Below are positions 37,642 through 46,323 of a stretch of 64,000 nucleotides of DNA, piece by piece. Positions within the stretch are counted from its first letter, which is position 1. Each line of letters starts with the position of its first letter. The position numbers and the translations under genes are program-made. The DNA is from Cryobacterium flavum (lineage in GTDB: Bacteria > Actinomycetota > Actinomycetes > Actinomycetales > Microbacteriaceae). The notes below the pieces were generated by a model. The model was not told where the DNA came from. It did not search any database and saw only the letters and a program-made list of their open reading frames with translations. Where the stretch lies: the NCBI RefSeq assembly GCF_900103805.1, contig NZ_FNIB01000003.1:76987-140986 (forward strand), in the 5' to 3' direction.

Positions 37642-39590
37642 GTGAGCACCTCGATCGGCGCGGATAGCCGGCCCGCCGCCATGCGTAGGGTTCGCGTGGC
37701 GAGACCCCGCGCAAAGTTATTGTCGTGGGTGGCGAAGATGACCGCGGCGCTGTGACCGGCGGCCGTGAGGAGCGCCGCGCTGACCAGGGCACGCGCCGCC
37801 TGGTCGAGTCCGCGGGTGGGTTCGTCGACGAGCAGTAGGGCCGGCCGGGCCGCGAGCTGAATTGCGATCACGAGGCAGAGTCGTTCGCCGGCGGAGAGGT
37901 CGCGCGGGTGACGCTCGAGCAGGTGCGCGGCATCCGTTGTGGCGTCGAAGCCGAGCAGCTGCGCGAACAGCGTTGCGGTGCCTGCGAACTTTGGGAGCTG
38001 AAGACCACGGTCGGCCCGCCGGCATTCCTCTGCCACCGTGATCGCGAACAACAGGTCGTCGAAGTTCTCGGGCACGAGCGCCACAGCCCGACGCCGCCCG
38101 CGCCGTTTGAGGGTCTGGACATCGTGCCCGGCGACAATCACGGTGTCGGCAGCCGTCGGCAGCGCGATCGCGCGCAGCAGGCTGCTCTTGCCGGCACCGT
38201 TGCTGCCGCGCAGCGCGATGAGTTCGCCAGCTCGCACCTCGAACGATACGTCGTCGACGGCCAGATCGGCGGCGTGCCGAACGCTGAGACGACGGATGCT
38301 CGCCAACGGCACTGCAGGTAGGGTCGCGATCGGCTTCAGTGCAGGAATCTCGAGGACGTCCGCGAACTGGAACTCGGCGGGGGAGAGCTGGTGCAGGCGG
38401 CTGCCTCGAATCTGCAGCCAGACATCCGCTGTTCCGGCGAATTCGTGGGTGTTGTGTTCGGCGAGAACGACGCACACACCAGCCTCGTGGGCGAGCTGGC
38501 CGAGTACCGTGCAGACGCGCGCGCGCGCGGACTGGTCGAGGTCGGCGAGCGGCTCATCGACGAGCAGCAAGATGGGGTGGTTCACCAGGGCGGCGGCAAT
38601 GGCGACGAGGCTGGCCTCTCCGGCCGAGAGCTGCTCGATCGGACGAGATATGAGGTGCTCGATTTTCAGCCGGGCGGCGACCTCGAGCACGCGGGCGTGC
38701 ACGATGGGCGGGGCCACGCCTCGCACCGCGAGGGTGAACCCGATCTCGTCGTGCACCGTTTCGGCCGCGAACCCGAGCCGCACATTCTGGGCGACGAGTC
38801 CGACGAATCCGGCGGTGTCGCGTGGGGGAGTCGAGGCGCGGTCGGCTCCGGCAATGTCGATGCGCCCGGTCTGGACTCCGTCGTAGAAATGCTGGAACAG
38901 CCCGCTGAGGCTGTGAAGCAGGCTGGTTTTGCCGGACCCGGTCGCGCCGACGATCACGGTCAGGGTGCCGGGTTCCAGGGTCACGTTGAGGTCGTCGAGG
39001 TGCCAGCCGGCTCCGAAACTCAAACCGGCACCGGTGAGCACCACGGGTGCCTCGCACACGCCGGGGACAGCGCGGGTCGCCGCGAAACCGCGCGTCTCCA
39101 TCGACGCGGCCAGTGCGAGGGCCCGCTCGATGGTCTGCTCGAACACGGGCACGAGCAGCGACGCGATCGACCGTTCACCGCGCAGGGCACGGGCCACCCG
39201 AACCCGCCGCACCGACTCCAGGAGCGCTGGAAAGGTGGCCCAAGCGATCACGAGGGAGCGCGAAATAGCGCGCAGCGGCCCTCGGCCCGCACCGCGCGCG
39301 AACAGGGACTGCACGTTGATGACGGCGTTGAGCAGGCCGAAGAACACGATGACGGCCGCGACCGGCAGCGCGCTGAGCGCGGCGTTACCGAGTCCGAGCA
39401 GGGTGATCGGGCCGAACAGCGTCATGTGGCTGAACGGTCCGTCGAGCCGCAGCCGCGGAAGATCCAGAAGCACCGGGTCGAGGCCAACGCCGGCGCCGCC
39501 GAACACCACCCGGTAGACGACTCGCAGCAGCACGAAGCCGACAGCGAGCACGACTGCCGCGCGGAGCGGGGCGAGGCGCAGGCGAAACAC
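37638..39590 (-). CDS. Fused ECF energizing protein: T component plus two ATPase domains
   Basis: A 650-residue T-A-A fusion. Residues about 1-185 are an EcfT membrane domain with the coupling motif ASMETRGF; two ATPase domains follow. ATPase 1 has Walker A VGATGSGKTS, signature QLSAGEAS and Walker B LLLVDEPLADLD; ATPase 2 has RGSNGAGKSS, DLSAGERLC and LLLVDEPTRGLDQ. Normally these are two or three separate proteins (EcfT, EcfA, EcfA'). The start is GTG at 39590, overlapping the lipoprotein stop by 1 bp. Confidence 0.9.
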   Translation of the reverse strand: MFRLRLAPLRAAVVLAVGFVLLRVVYRVVFGGAGVGLDPVLLDLPRLRLDGPFSHMTLFGPITLLGLGNAALSALPVAAVIVFFGLLNAVINVQSLFARGAGRGPLRAISRSLVIAWATFPALLESVRRVRVARALRGERSIASLLVPVFEQTIERALALAASMETRGFAATRAVPGVCEAPVVLTGAGLSFGAGWHLDDLNVTLEPGTLTVIVGATGSGKTSLLHSLSGLFQHFYDGVQTGRIDIAGADRASTPPRDTAGFVGLVAQNVRLGFAAETVHDEIGFTLAVRGVAPPIVHARVLEVAARLKIEHLISRPIEQLSAGEASLVAIAAALVNHPILLLVDEPLADLDQSARARVCTVLGQLAHEAGVCVVLAEHNTHEFAGTADVWLQIRGSRLHQLSPAEFQFADVLEIPALKPIATLPAVPLASIRRLSVRHAADLAVDDVSFEVRAGELIALRGSNGAGKSSLLRAIALPTAADTVIVAGHDVQTLKRRGRRRAVALVPENFDDLLFAITVAEECRRADRGLQLPKFAGTATLFAQLLGFDATTDAAHLLERHPRDLSAGERLCLVIAIQLAARPALLLVDEPTRGLDQAARALVSAALLTAAGHSAAVIFATHDNNFARGLATRTLRMAAGRLSAPIEVLT

Positions 39591-40171
39591 TAGCTGCCGG
39601 GCGTGGGCGTCTCGGTGCCAGTGGTGTACACGAGGCCGAGGGACTGGCCGGGCTCGACCTCGAGCGTGCCGAGACCCTCCATGGCGTAGTCCCAGTCGGC
39701 GTCGGGGGTGGCTTTCACCCAGAGAGCCCAGTAGGCGTAGGCGGGCGGCATCGACGCGCAGGTCTCGGTGAACGACTCCTGCCCGTCGACCACGACGGTT
39801 TCGTCCGCGGCCGGGCGGTCATTGACGCGGCAGACGATGGCGTCGCCGTATTCCACACTGCCCTCGGTAGTGATGCCGGTCGTCGTGAGTGCCGCGCTGG
39901 CGGCGATAGCCGCTGTCGCGTCGACACAATCCGTGACCGTGTCGGCGTCGAGCGTGCCGAAATCGACGACGACGTTGACCCCGGCACACTCGGAGGCAGA
40001 GACATCCGCTTCGGCCGGTGCGGTGGCGGTGGCGGCAGCGGATGCGCCCGAGCCCGAGCCGGAGCCGGCATCGATGGTGGCGCATCCGCTCAGGGCGGCG
40101 AGCAGAACGAGCGCGCCCAGCGCGGCAAAGGTGCGAGTGGGCGCGGTGACAGGCGGTGCGGTGAGGATCAT
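39590..40171 (-). CDS. Lipoprotein with DUF4430-like (transcobalamin C-terminal-like) region
   Basis: A 193-residue lipoprotein: signal peptide ending in the lipobox LSGC (Cys about residue 30), a Gly/Ser/Ala linker, then a domain whose C-terminal part (YAYWALWVKATPDADWDYAMEGLG) resembles DUF4430, a domain related to the C-terminus of transcobalamin. It is expected on the outer face of the membrane, feeding substrate to the ECF transporter encoded immediately downstream. DUF4430 assignment is by pattern, not a search. Confidence 0.65.
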   Translation of the reverse strand: MILTAPPVTAPTRTFAALGALVLLAALSGCATIDAGSGSGSGASAAATATAPAEADVSASECAGVNVVVDFGTLDADTVTDCVDATAAIAASAALTTTGITTEGSVEYGDAIVCRVNDRPAADETVVVDGQESFTETCASMPPAYAYWALWVKATPDADWDYAMEGLGTLEVEPGQSLGLVYTTGTETPTPGS

Positions 40172-40191
40172 TACTTCAGAATACCTAGCGT

Positions 40192-41559
40192 TTAGAGGAT
40201 GCCGGCGACTCGGTCGAGCCCGCCGCGGAGGTCGAGCAGAAGGTCATCGAGTGCTTCGATGCCCACCGACAGGCGCAACATTCCGGCGGTGATGCCGAGG
40301 CGGGCGTTGAGGTCGGGGGCGAACGAGGCGTGGGTGGTGGTGAGCGGGTGCAGCACCATCGAGCGGGTGTCGCCGATTCCGGTCATGCGGCTGAACACGC
40401 GCAGGCCGTTGGTGAAGGCTCGGGCACCCTCGATGCCGCCCTTGACGGTGACGGCGAAGACAGACCCGGTGCGGCCGTTGTAATACTTCTGCGCAATTTC
40501 GTGCAGTGGGCTGCTCGACAGGCCGGCGTAGTCGACGACCTCCACCTCGGGCTGTTCCTCTAGCCAGTGCGCGATGGCGATGGAGTTGTCGACGTGGCGT
40601 TCCATGCGCAGCGACAGGGTTTCGATGCCCTGGTGCAGCAAAAATCCGTTGAACGGCGAGAGCGACGGCCCGACATCGTTCACGACGGCCTCGCGCACAT
40701 ACTGGGCGAAGGCGGCCGGACCGAACCGGTCGAGCAGGGAGGGCAGGCCGGGGCGCAGAGAGTCGGTCAGCAGCGGGTAGCGACGCGAGCTCGCCGCCCA
40801 GTCGAAGGTGCCGCCGTCGACGATCGCGCCCGACACCCCGGCGCCGTGGCCGCTGAGGAACTTGGTGGTCGAGTGCACGACGATGTCGGCGCCGTGCTCG
40901 AACGGACGAATCAGGTACGGCGTGGCCACGGTGTTGTCGACGACGAGCGGAATGCCGTGGCGGCGGGCGACGGCGGCGATGCGAGCGATGTCGACGACGT
41001 CGTTGCGCGGGTTCGGGATGGTCTCGGTGAAGATGGCCTTGGTTTCCGGGCGAATCACGGCGTCCCAGGCGGCGTCGGAATCGGTGTCCCAGACGTAGTC
41101 GACCTCGATGCCCATGCGGCGAAAGCTGCGGCCGAGCAGAATGCGGGTGCCGCCGTAGATGCTCGCGGTCGAGACGATGTGCTCGCCCGCTTCAGCGAGG
41201 GCGAACAGGGCCGAACTGATCGCGGCCTGCCCGCTCGACACGGCGACACAGGCAGTGCCGCCCTCGAGCGACGCAAGGCGCTGCTCGGCGACCGCGTTGG
41301 TGGGGTTGCCCTGCCGAGAGTAGATAGGCTCCCGCGAACCCCCGTTGAACCGGGCGGCCCCGTCGTCGAAGCTGTCGAAGACGTACCCGGCGCTCAGGGT
41401 GAGCGGCGGAATGCGGGCACCACAGTTCGCGTCGGCGTATTCGCCGACGTGCACCTGGCGGGTGTCGAAGCTGAAGCCATCCCAGTCGGTGATCGGCTCC
41501 ACGACCTCGGTGGCGTCGGAGTTCAGTAGCGAAGCGGATGCTGGTGCTGGCGTGGCCAT
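40192..41559 (-). CDS. metY: O-acetylhomoserine sulfhydrylase (MetY)
   Basis: A 455-residue Cys/Met-metabolism PLP enzyme. The PLP Lys lies in VVHSTTKFLSGHG near residue 220; other family stretches are YSRQGNPTNAVAEQRLASLEGG and PGLPSLLDRFGPAAFAQYVR. It makes homocysteine from O-acetylhomoserine and sulfide, which MetH then methylates. The start at 41559 has AGGAAG 5 nt upstream; an in-frame ATG at 41616 overlapping the upstream stop is the alternative. It lies 20 bp before the lipoprotein gene on the same strand. Confidence 0.88.
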   Translation of the reverse strand: MATPAPASASLLNSDATEVVEPITDWDGFSFDTRQVHVGEYADANCGARIPPLTLSAGYVFDSFDDGAARFNGGSREPIYSRQGNPTNAVAEQRLASLEGGTACVAVSSGQAAISSALFALAEAGEHIVSTASIYGGTRILLGRSFRRMGIEVDYVWDTDSDAAWDAVIRPETKAIFTETIPNPRNDVVDIARIAAVARRHGIPLVVDNTVATPYLIRPFEHGADIVVHSTTKFLSGHGAGVSGAIVDGGTFDWAASSRRYPLLTDSLRPGLPSLLDRFGPAAFAQYVREAVVNDVGPSLSPFNGFLLHQGIETLSLRMERHVDNSIAIAHWLEEQPEVEVVDYAGLSSSPLHEIAQKYYNGRTGSVFAVTVKGGIEGARAFTNGLRVFSRMTGIGDTRSMVLHPLTTTHASFAPDLNARLGITAGMLRLSVGIEALDDLLLDLRGGLDRVAGIL

Positions 41560-41615
41560 GGAACTTCCTGTTGCGTCGGTGTGGAACTGGAGCGGGGCAT
41601 CCGTTGTCGGCGCCA

Positions 41616-42797
41616 TCAGGCGGCCGTGACCGTGGGGTCGGCGGCCACCCGCGCTACGAGTGCCGCGATGCGGGCGACGGCCTCGCGCAGGGTGTCGGGC
41701 GAGCAAGCCAGGTTGAGCCGCGCGAAGCCCTGGCCGCCGAGCCCGAAGGACTCACCGCTATTGAGAGCGACGCGGGCATCGTCGAGAATGCGCTGGTACG
41801 GGTTGTCGCCGAGACCGACATGGCGAAGATCCATCCAGGCAAGATAGCTGGCGCGCGGCCGGTGATAGATCACGGCGGGCAGGTGTTCGCGGAGCAGTTC
41901 AGACAGCAGCAGATCGTTGGCGACAATTTGATCGATGGCATTGTCGAGCCAGTCGGTACAACCGAACGCGGCGATGTTCGCGTGCAGGCCGAGGATGCTG
42001 GTGCGACAGGCGACCTCTTCGGGCAGGCGGCCGAGCAGCTCGTTGGTCGCGTCATCGGCCGCGACCACGATGGCGCACTTGAGCCCGGCGATGTTCCAGC
42101 CTTTGCTCGCGCTGGTCACGGTGACCGCGCGGGCGCCGGCGGCGAGGGCGACCGGCGCGAACGGAGTGAAGGTAGCGCCGGGGTAGGTGAGCGGCGCGTG
42201 GATCTCATCGGAGATCACGAAGACGTCGTAGCGGGCCGCGAGTTGGGCGAGTTCGTCGAGGGTGCCCGGGGCCCAGACGATCCCGTGTGGGTTGTGCGGG
42301 TTGCAGAGCAGGAAGGCATCGATGCCGAACGCGAAACTGCGCTCCAGGGCGGCGAAGTCGAACAGCCAGGTGTCACCGTGCTCGATCAGCGGGGTCTCGA
42401 TGACGGTAGCCAGGGCCTCTTCGACGAGTTCGTAGAACGGCGGATAGACCGGCGGCGTGATCGCCACCCGCCCACCGGGTGGTACGGCCAGGCGCAGCGC
42501 TTCGACGATGCCGACGCTCACATCGGTAGCGAGGTGCACGTGGCTCGGGTCGACGACCCAGCCCCACCGGTCACGGGCGAACGTGGCGAAGGCCGGGGCG
42601 AGCGGGCCGGGGCCGTCCAGGTAGCCGGTATCCGACGCCTGCACCCGCTCGACCAGGGTCGCGATGATCTCCGGCGCCAGGGGGTAATCCATCTCGGCAA
42701 CAAACAAGGGAAGTACGTCGGCGGGAAACCGAGTCCACTTGATGCTGCTGCGCTCGCGCCGGATATGCTCCAGCGGTGCGACCTTGATGACTGACAT
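41616..42797 (-). CDS. MalY/PatB family PLP C-S lyase (cystathionine beta-lyase type)
   Basis: A 393-residue fold-type I aminotransferase-like enzyme: N-terminus RRERSSIKWTRFPADVLPLFVAEMDYPL, substrate region LCNPHNPHGIVW, and PLP Lys in TSASKGWNIAGLKCA near residue 235. MalY/PatB members cleave cystathionine to homocysteine. It is first in the operon leading to metY, the lipoprotein and the ECF genes. The start at 42797 (MSVIKVAPLEH) replaces a longer open frame from 42857. Confidence 0.87.
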   Translation of the reverse strand: MSVIKVAPLEHIRRERSSIKWTRFPADVLPLFVAEMDYPLAPEIIATLVERVQASDTGYLDGPGPLAPAFATFARDRWGWVVDPSHVHLATDVSVGIVEALRLAVPPGGRVAITPPVYPPFYELVEEALATVIETPLIEHGDTWLFDFAALERSFAFGIDAFLLCNPHNPHGIVWAPGTLDELAQLAARYDVFVISDEIHAPLTYPGATFTPFAPVALAAGARAVTVTSASKGWNIAGLKCAIVVAADDATNELLGRLPEEVACRTSILGLHANIAAFGCTDWLDNAIDQIVANDLLLSELLREHLPAVIYHRPRASYLAWMDLRHVGLGDNPYQRILDDARVALNSGESFGLGGQGFARLNLACSPDTLREAVARIAALVARVAADPTVTAA

Positions 42798-42927
42798 GAC
42801 CACAGCTTGTGGCCGCGAGCGCGAATAAGCGAACAGGCACGTAAACATTCGACACATGAGCGGATGTCGCCGGCTTGCCGGTCGCAGCGGTCACGGGTGT
42901 TGTTTACATGAGTTCGCGCACCCGGCG

Positions 42928-43307
42928 TTAGCCGCGGGCCGGCGGGATCGTCTTGCGCATCACGGTCTTGCTCTTGCCGATGTGACGCTCGAACGTGAAT
43001 CCCGCTTTCTCGAACATGGCCCTTGTGCCCTTGCGGTGGTAAATGCGCGGCAGTTCAACTGGGCTGCCAAACTCGCACCACGCGATCGCCGCGTCGCCGT
43101 CGAAGACGAGAGCGGCCTGGGCGAGGCCTCCGCCACGAGTCTCTGCTTGAACATCGGCCCGTCGTACTCGCTCTTGACGGTGCATTCCGTGTCGCCGTGG
43201 AAATACGAGCAGTAGCACCCGCCCCAGACCCCGTTGTGCTTCTACGCGAGCGCCAGTCACGCCGAAAAGGTCTCGGGAGTCAGCGGTTTGACCACGTGCG
43301 AAGTCAT
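42928..43307 (-). pseudogene. Broken GNAT acetyltransferase-like gene
   Basis: The N-terminus reads MTSHVVKPLTPETFSA, then TGA, LALA, TAG, then KHNGVWGGCYCSYFHGDTEC; the two stops replace what should be sense codons (likely Trp and Glu). After MFKQRLVAEA the frame shifts by about one base and resumes as AALVFDGDAAIAWCEFG, and from IYHRK it jumps to GTRAMFEKAGFTFERHIG, losing about 70 residues of the acetyl-CoA-binding core. GGAGG lies 8 nt before the ATG at 43307. The intact family is common in actinobacteria; this copy has no function. Confidence 0.8.
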
Positions 43308-43484
43308 CACGTCCACCTCCGGGGTTGACTCGGGAATTCATCCGCAGCGCGCGAGCGCGGAACCGGGTATCAGCCCCGGTCACGGGCGTTATCACCCCCT
43401 GACGGACGCCTTCAGGCTCCCGAAATACTGCCATGGCGGGCGGCGCGACGCACCCGAGAGCGCCCGCAAGCCAGCGATCTTCGG

Positions 43485-43748
43485 TCATTCATAGATGCTG
43501 TTGCGGTGATCAATGTCGATCACCAAAACGATCAGGCGTGCGTCTTGGAGGTCGCATACAACGCGATAGTCTCCGACGCGATACCGCCACAGACCTGAGA
43601 GAATTCCGGTGAGGGCTTTGCCTTGATCCCGGGGATGATCGAGTGTCGCGATTGCTCGAAGTGCGGCGCTTATACGGTGAGCGGTCTGTGGATCAGCTTT
43701 CCGAAGCCACTTCGCCGCGTCGGGTGACAGGTCAACTTCCAAACTCAC
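43485..43748 (-). CDS. RelE/ParE family toxin
   Basis: An 87-residue toxin: VDLSPDAAKWLRKADPQTAHRISAAL at the N-terminus and GLWRYRVGDYRVVCDLQDARLIVLVIDIDHR at the C-terminus, the RelE fold with its Arg/Tyr active-site residues. It is translationally coupled to the upstream antitoxin by a 4-bp overlap. It likely cleaves mRNA on the ribosome. Confidence 0.88.
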   Translation of the reverse strand: MSLEVDLSPDAAKWLRKADPQTAHRISAALRAIATLDHPRDQGKALTGILSGLWRYRVGDYRVVCDLQDARLIVLVIDIDHRNSIYE

Positions 43749-44032
43749 TCGATCTTATCCAGGATGCTGGCATCGACCGGGGCATCGCTGAGCCCCAGCT
43801 CGCGCTCGACGACGGCTAGCGGCACGGCCTGCACCCGACCCGAGCGAAGATCCGCAGCGCGGGCGATGATGCCGTGCTCCCATTCCAACTCCGCCAGGTC
43901 GCGCTCCAATACTTCGCGCACAACATCGCCCTGGCTTCGCCGGGTCGCTTTGGCGAGCGCTTCGACGCGCGCGCGCAGGTCGTCAGGAAGCCGTACTGAC
44001 ATGGGGCGTCCCAGTGGCGCTGAATCACTCAT
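43745..44032 (-). CDS. Ribbon-helix-helix antitoxin
   Basis: A 95-residue antitoxin with an N-terminal RHH domain (MSVRLPDDLRARVEALAKATRRSQGDVVREVLERDLAELE) and a C-terminal toxin-binding tail. The ATG at 44032 was chosen over 44062, which would place the start in the operator. It overlaps the toxin start by 4 bp. Confidence 0.85.
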   Translation of the reverse strand: MSDSAPLGRPMSVRLPDDLRARVEALAKATRRSQGDVVREVLERDLAELEWEHGIIARAADLRSGRVQAVPLAVVERELGLSDAPVDASILDKIE

Positions 44033-44040
44033 GTACTCAT

Positions 44041-44057
44041 TGTAAACGATGTTTACA
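44041..44057. promoter_or_regulatory. Toxin-antitoxin operator TGTAAAC-GAT-GTTTACA
   Basis: A perfect 7-3-7 inverted repeat lies 9 bp before the antitoxin start and overlaps a TACAAT hexamer (minus strand), a good -10. Binding of the RHH antitoxin here would autorepress the operon. Confidence 0.7.
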
Positions 44058-44188
44058 TGCATGTGCGATATTCGCGTACTTCGCCTGTTTAATGCGGAAT
44101 CGCTGCTGGGCGGCCCATCCGGAGCACCTTGCCGCTGTTGGCTCGCTTCGAACCCTAAACGGGCAGCGAAGTCTGTGCCGATGGACGG

Positions 44189-44569
44189 CTATAGGACGCG
44201 AAGTGCTGAACGTTCATCTCGTTCTCGGCGGCTGAGTGCATGGAGGACCTCCCTGTCTCCATGACGCTCACGCGCGGCCGCCACGAGCACGTCGACGGCG
44301 CGGGTAATAGCAGCTAGAGGCGCCTCCGCCGTCGAACCCGCACTCAAACTGAGGTCCTCACTGTGCACAGGCAACTCAACGAAGCGAGTCGCCAGATATT
44401 CGTCCAGCAGCAGTTTCTCACCGGGGCGGTGCGCAGCCAATACGCCGACGCTCATCCCCTCAAGAACGGATGGCAGATTCTACGCTTTCGTCGTCGGCTC
44501 TTCCGCGAGTAGTTCGACGGCAGCGCGAGCGGCCAACAGAAATGACGACCGAATTTCATTCACACGCAT
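44189..44569 (-). pseudogene. Broken mycothiol-dependent maleylpyruvate isomerase-like gene
   Basis: The N-terminus MRVNEIRSSFLLAARAAVEL and EPTTKA runs into TAG where the family has Trp, then NLPSVLEGMSVGVLAAH continues in the same frame. The protein then jumps to GEKLLLDEYLATRFVELPVH, skipping roughly 80 residues, and ends normally at LHALSRRERD. It is a nonsense- and deletion-inactivated DinB/MDMPI-fold gene. Confidence 0.65.
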
Positions 44570-44638
44570 CACTACGTCAGCAAGAGGCACGAAGACTTCC
44601 AGTAATCACTGGATAGATCCTTAGCGCAGTGCAGATGA

Positions 44639-44962
44639 AGGACGACCGGATTCTTCCCATCGCGGGGCGCTCTGCGGGGATCAGTCGACGACTCTGAACC
44701 GCTCAAGCACCACGAGCGTGTTGTCATCCACGACGAAATTCGGGGTCCCTCAGAAAGGCTCGCAATTGTTCGCCCTCCCAGAATCGCTCGTGCGCGAGAC
44801 GCCACTCAGCTCGCCCGCGCTGTGCTTGCTTTCGCTGCGGGGCTTGCCTCCCAGCTTCTTTACGACCCCATGGACGAAGAATCGGCACGAACGCTCGTGA
44901 CGTCGACGATCGGCGCGCTAACTCTGACGCCTGGAGGACCTAAAGATTCCAAGCGTCCGTAG
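44639..44962 (+). pseudogene. Remnant of a TetR-like regulator C-terminus
   Basis: A plus-strand frame without any start codon reads DATQLARAVLAFAAGLASQL then LYDPMDEESARTLVTSTIGAL and stops at 44962, which resembles the last helices of a TetR ligand domain. The upstream 60 residues are weaker. No DNA-binding domain is left. The rest of 44570-44995 holds nothing recognizable. Confidence 0.35.
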
Positions 44963-44995
44963 CAGGAACCCTATGCGGGCAGTGCGGATCTCGGG

Positions 44996-45256
44996 TCAGT
45001 AGTGTTCTCGGGCTTGCAGGATGACGATGTGGTCGTCCGTGACGTAGTAGACGAGGCGGTTCGTGTCGTCGATGCGGCGGGACCACGCGCCGGAGAGGAT
45101 GTGCCTGAGGGGCTCGGGTTTGCCGATACCAGCGAACGGATCGCGCAGCGCGTTGGTGATCAGCTGGTTGATGCGTTTGAGAGTCTTGCGGTCCTGGGTC
45201 TGCCAGTAGACGTAATCCTCCCACCCATTGGGGTCGAAGGCGATCGTCCGCGTCAC
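44996..45256 (-). CDS. yoeB: YoeB/Txe family toxin
   Basis: An 86-residue toxin starting at GTG 45256: FDPNGWEDYVYWQTQDRKTL, INQLITNALRDPF, GIGKPEPL and the C-terminal SRRIDDTNRLVYYVTDDHI, all family hallmarks. It is a ribosome-dependent mRNA endonuclease. The GTG overlaps the stop of the YefM antitoxin by 4 bp. Confidence 0.92.
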   Translation of the reverse strand: MTRTIAFDPNGWEDYVYWQTQDRKTLKRINQLITNALRDPFAGIGKPEPLRHILSGAWSRRIDDTNRLVYYVTDDHIVILQAREHY

Positions 45257-45504
45257 GCGTCCAGGAGGTCGTGCTGCTCGAACTCGCCGCGCCGGGCCCG
45301 CTCTATCGCCGCGAGCAACCGCTCGGCGTTCGCGGGGTTCCGCAGCAGGTAGGCCGTCTCGGTCATCGCGTCGTAGTCCTCCTTCGACAGGATGACCGCG
45401 TTTCCGTGCCGGGATACGACCTCGATAGCGGTGTGGTCGTCGTTGACCTGTTGGATGAGCCCGAACAGACTCTTGCGTGCTTCGCTCGCGGTGATCGCCG
45501 ACAT
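45253..45504 (-). CDS. yefM: YefM/Phd family antitoxin
   Basis: An 83-residue antitoxin: MSAITASEARKSLFGLIQQVN and SRHGNAVILSKEDYDAMTETAYLLRNP are family signatures; the acidic C-terminus (RRGEFEQHDLL) binds the toxin. AGGAGG lies 6 nt before the ATG. Upstream, GTAC half sites at 45525 and 45537 (spacer 8) may be the operator. Confidence 0.92.
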   Translation of the reverse strand: MSAITASEARKSLFGLIQQVNDDHTAIEVVSRHGNAVILSKEDYDAMTETAYLLRNPANAERLLAAIERARRGEFEQHDLLDA

Positions 45505-45929
45505 GATCGCCTCCTGTGAGTTGTACTTGATAGCGTACCACTAAAGGTGTGGTGGAGGGCGCGCTTTGCAAGGCGTGACCGGGAAAGCGCCTCGTGCACT
45601 GCGCACGCATAGTCTTCCTGCCGACTGCATCGTGAGCGCGGCCGGCCGCGTCGCAAGCGGGACCCCTACGGGACGGACAGTCGCACTACCTATTCTCAAG
45701 ACCTTCGGCGGTGCAGCCCGGGCCGACAATCAGAAAATCTGCTTTGGTTGACCATCGGGCGTATGACCAAATCGGGCTAAGAGCAAGAGAAAGAGCAAGA
45801 GCAAGAGCAAGAGCAAGAGCAAGAGCACATGCGCGGTGCCTGATAACACCCCGTCCAAGAGTCCGGCGGGAAGCAGGATCAACCGTCCCTGATTTCCTGC
45901 CGCTTTCTTTCTGGTGAAAGGATTCGGAT
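45505..45929. other. Gap without a gene; holds a GAGCAA microsatellite
   Basis: No supported gene. Apart from the YefM promoter at its left end, the only structure is the hexanucleotide tract at 45781-45828. The right end leads into the IS3 remnant. Confidence 0.5.
45781..45828. repeat. (GAGCAA)8 hexanucleotide tract
   Basis: Eight consecutive 6-bp units, six of them perfect GAGCAA, unit 2 GAGAAA and the last GAGCAC. It is purine-rich on the plus strand and unlike the surrounding sequence. It lies about 100 bp upstream of the IS3 orfA remnant. Confidence 0.9.
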
Positions 45930-46323
45930 ATGCCCAAGAAACACCCAACAGAGGTTCGCGAACGAGCGGTCCGTATGACTCTTGATCGTTTGAAGGATTA
46001 CCCGTCAATGTGGGCCGCGTGCCGCGACCTAGCCCCAAGCTCAACATCGGCGCCGAGACGCTCCGAAAGTGGGTCATCCCAGGCACAGGCCAACGCCGGC
46101 GAACGTACCGGGCCCACGAGCGAGGAGCTCGAGGAAATCAAACGCCTCAAGCGCGAAAACCGTGACCTGCGCGAGACGAACGACATCCTCAAAGCAGCGG
46201 CGTCTTTCTTAGCGAGGGAGCTCGACCCTCGCAACCGTCCATAGTCGCTTTCATCGTCCAGATGAAGGCGAACGGCCATGGAGTCGAGTTGACGTGTGGC
46301 GTCCTGCGCGAGCAGGGCGTCAC
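45930..46323 (+). mobile_element. Truncated IS3-family element: orfA with compensating frameshifts and the start of orfB
   Basis: orfA (45930-46244) reads MPKKHPTEVRERAVRMTLDR, then 18 residues of nonsense, then QAQANAGERTGPTSEELEEI and the leucine-zipper KRENRDLRETNDILKAAASF. In the next frame the nonsense stretch gives KLNIGAETLRKWVI, the proper HTH, so two indels compensate each other. orfB begins at about 46246 (VAFIVQMKANGHGVELTCGV) and ends after 26 codons, where phosphotransferase sequence on the other strand begins. The element is inactive. Confidence 0.78.

Noticed and set aside
44718..44900. 60-residue plus-strand ORF at 44718
   Set aside because: Another frame of the same strand gives the TetR-like C-terminus, and this ORF shows no meaningful sequence.
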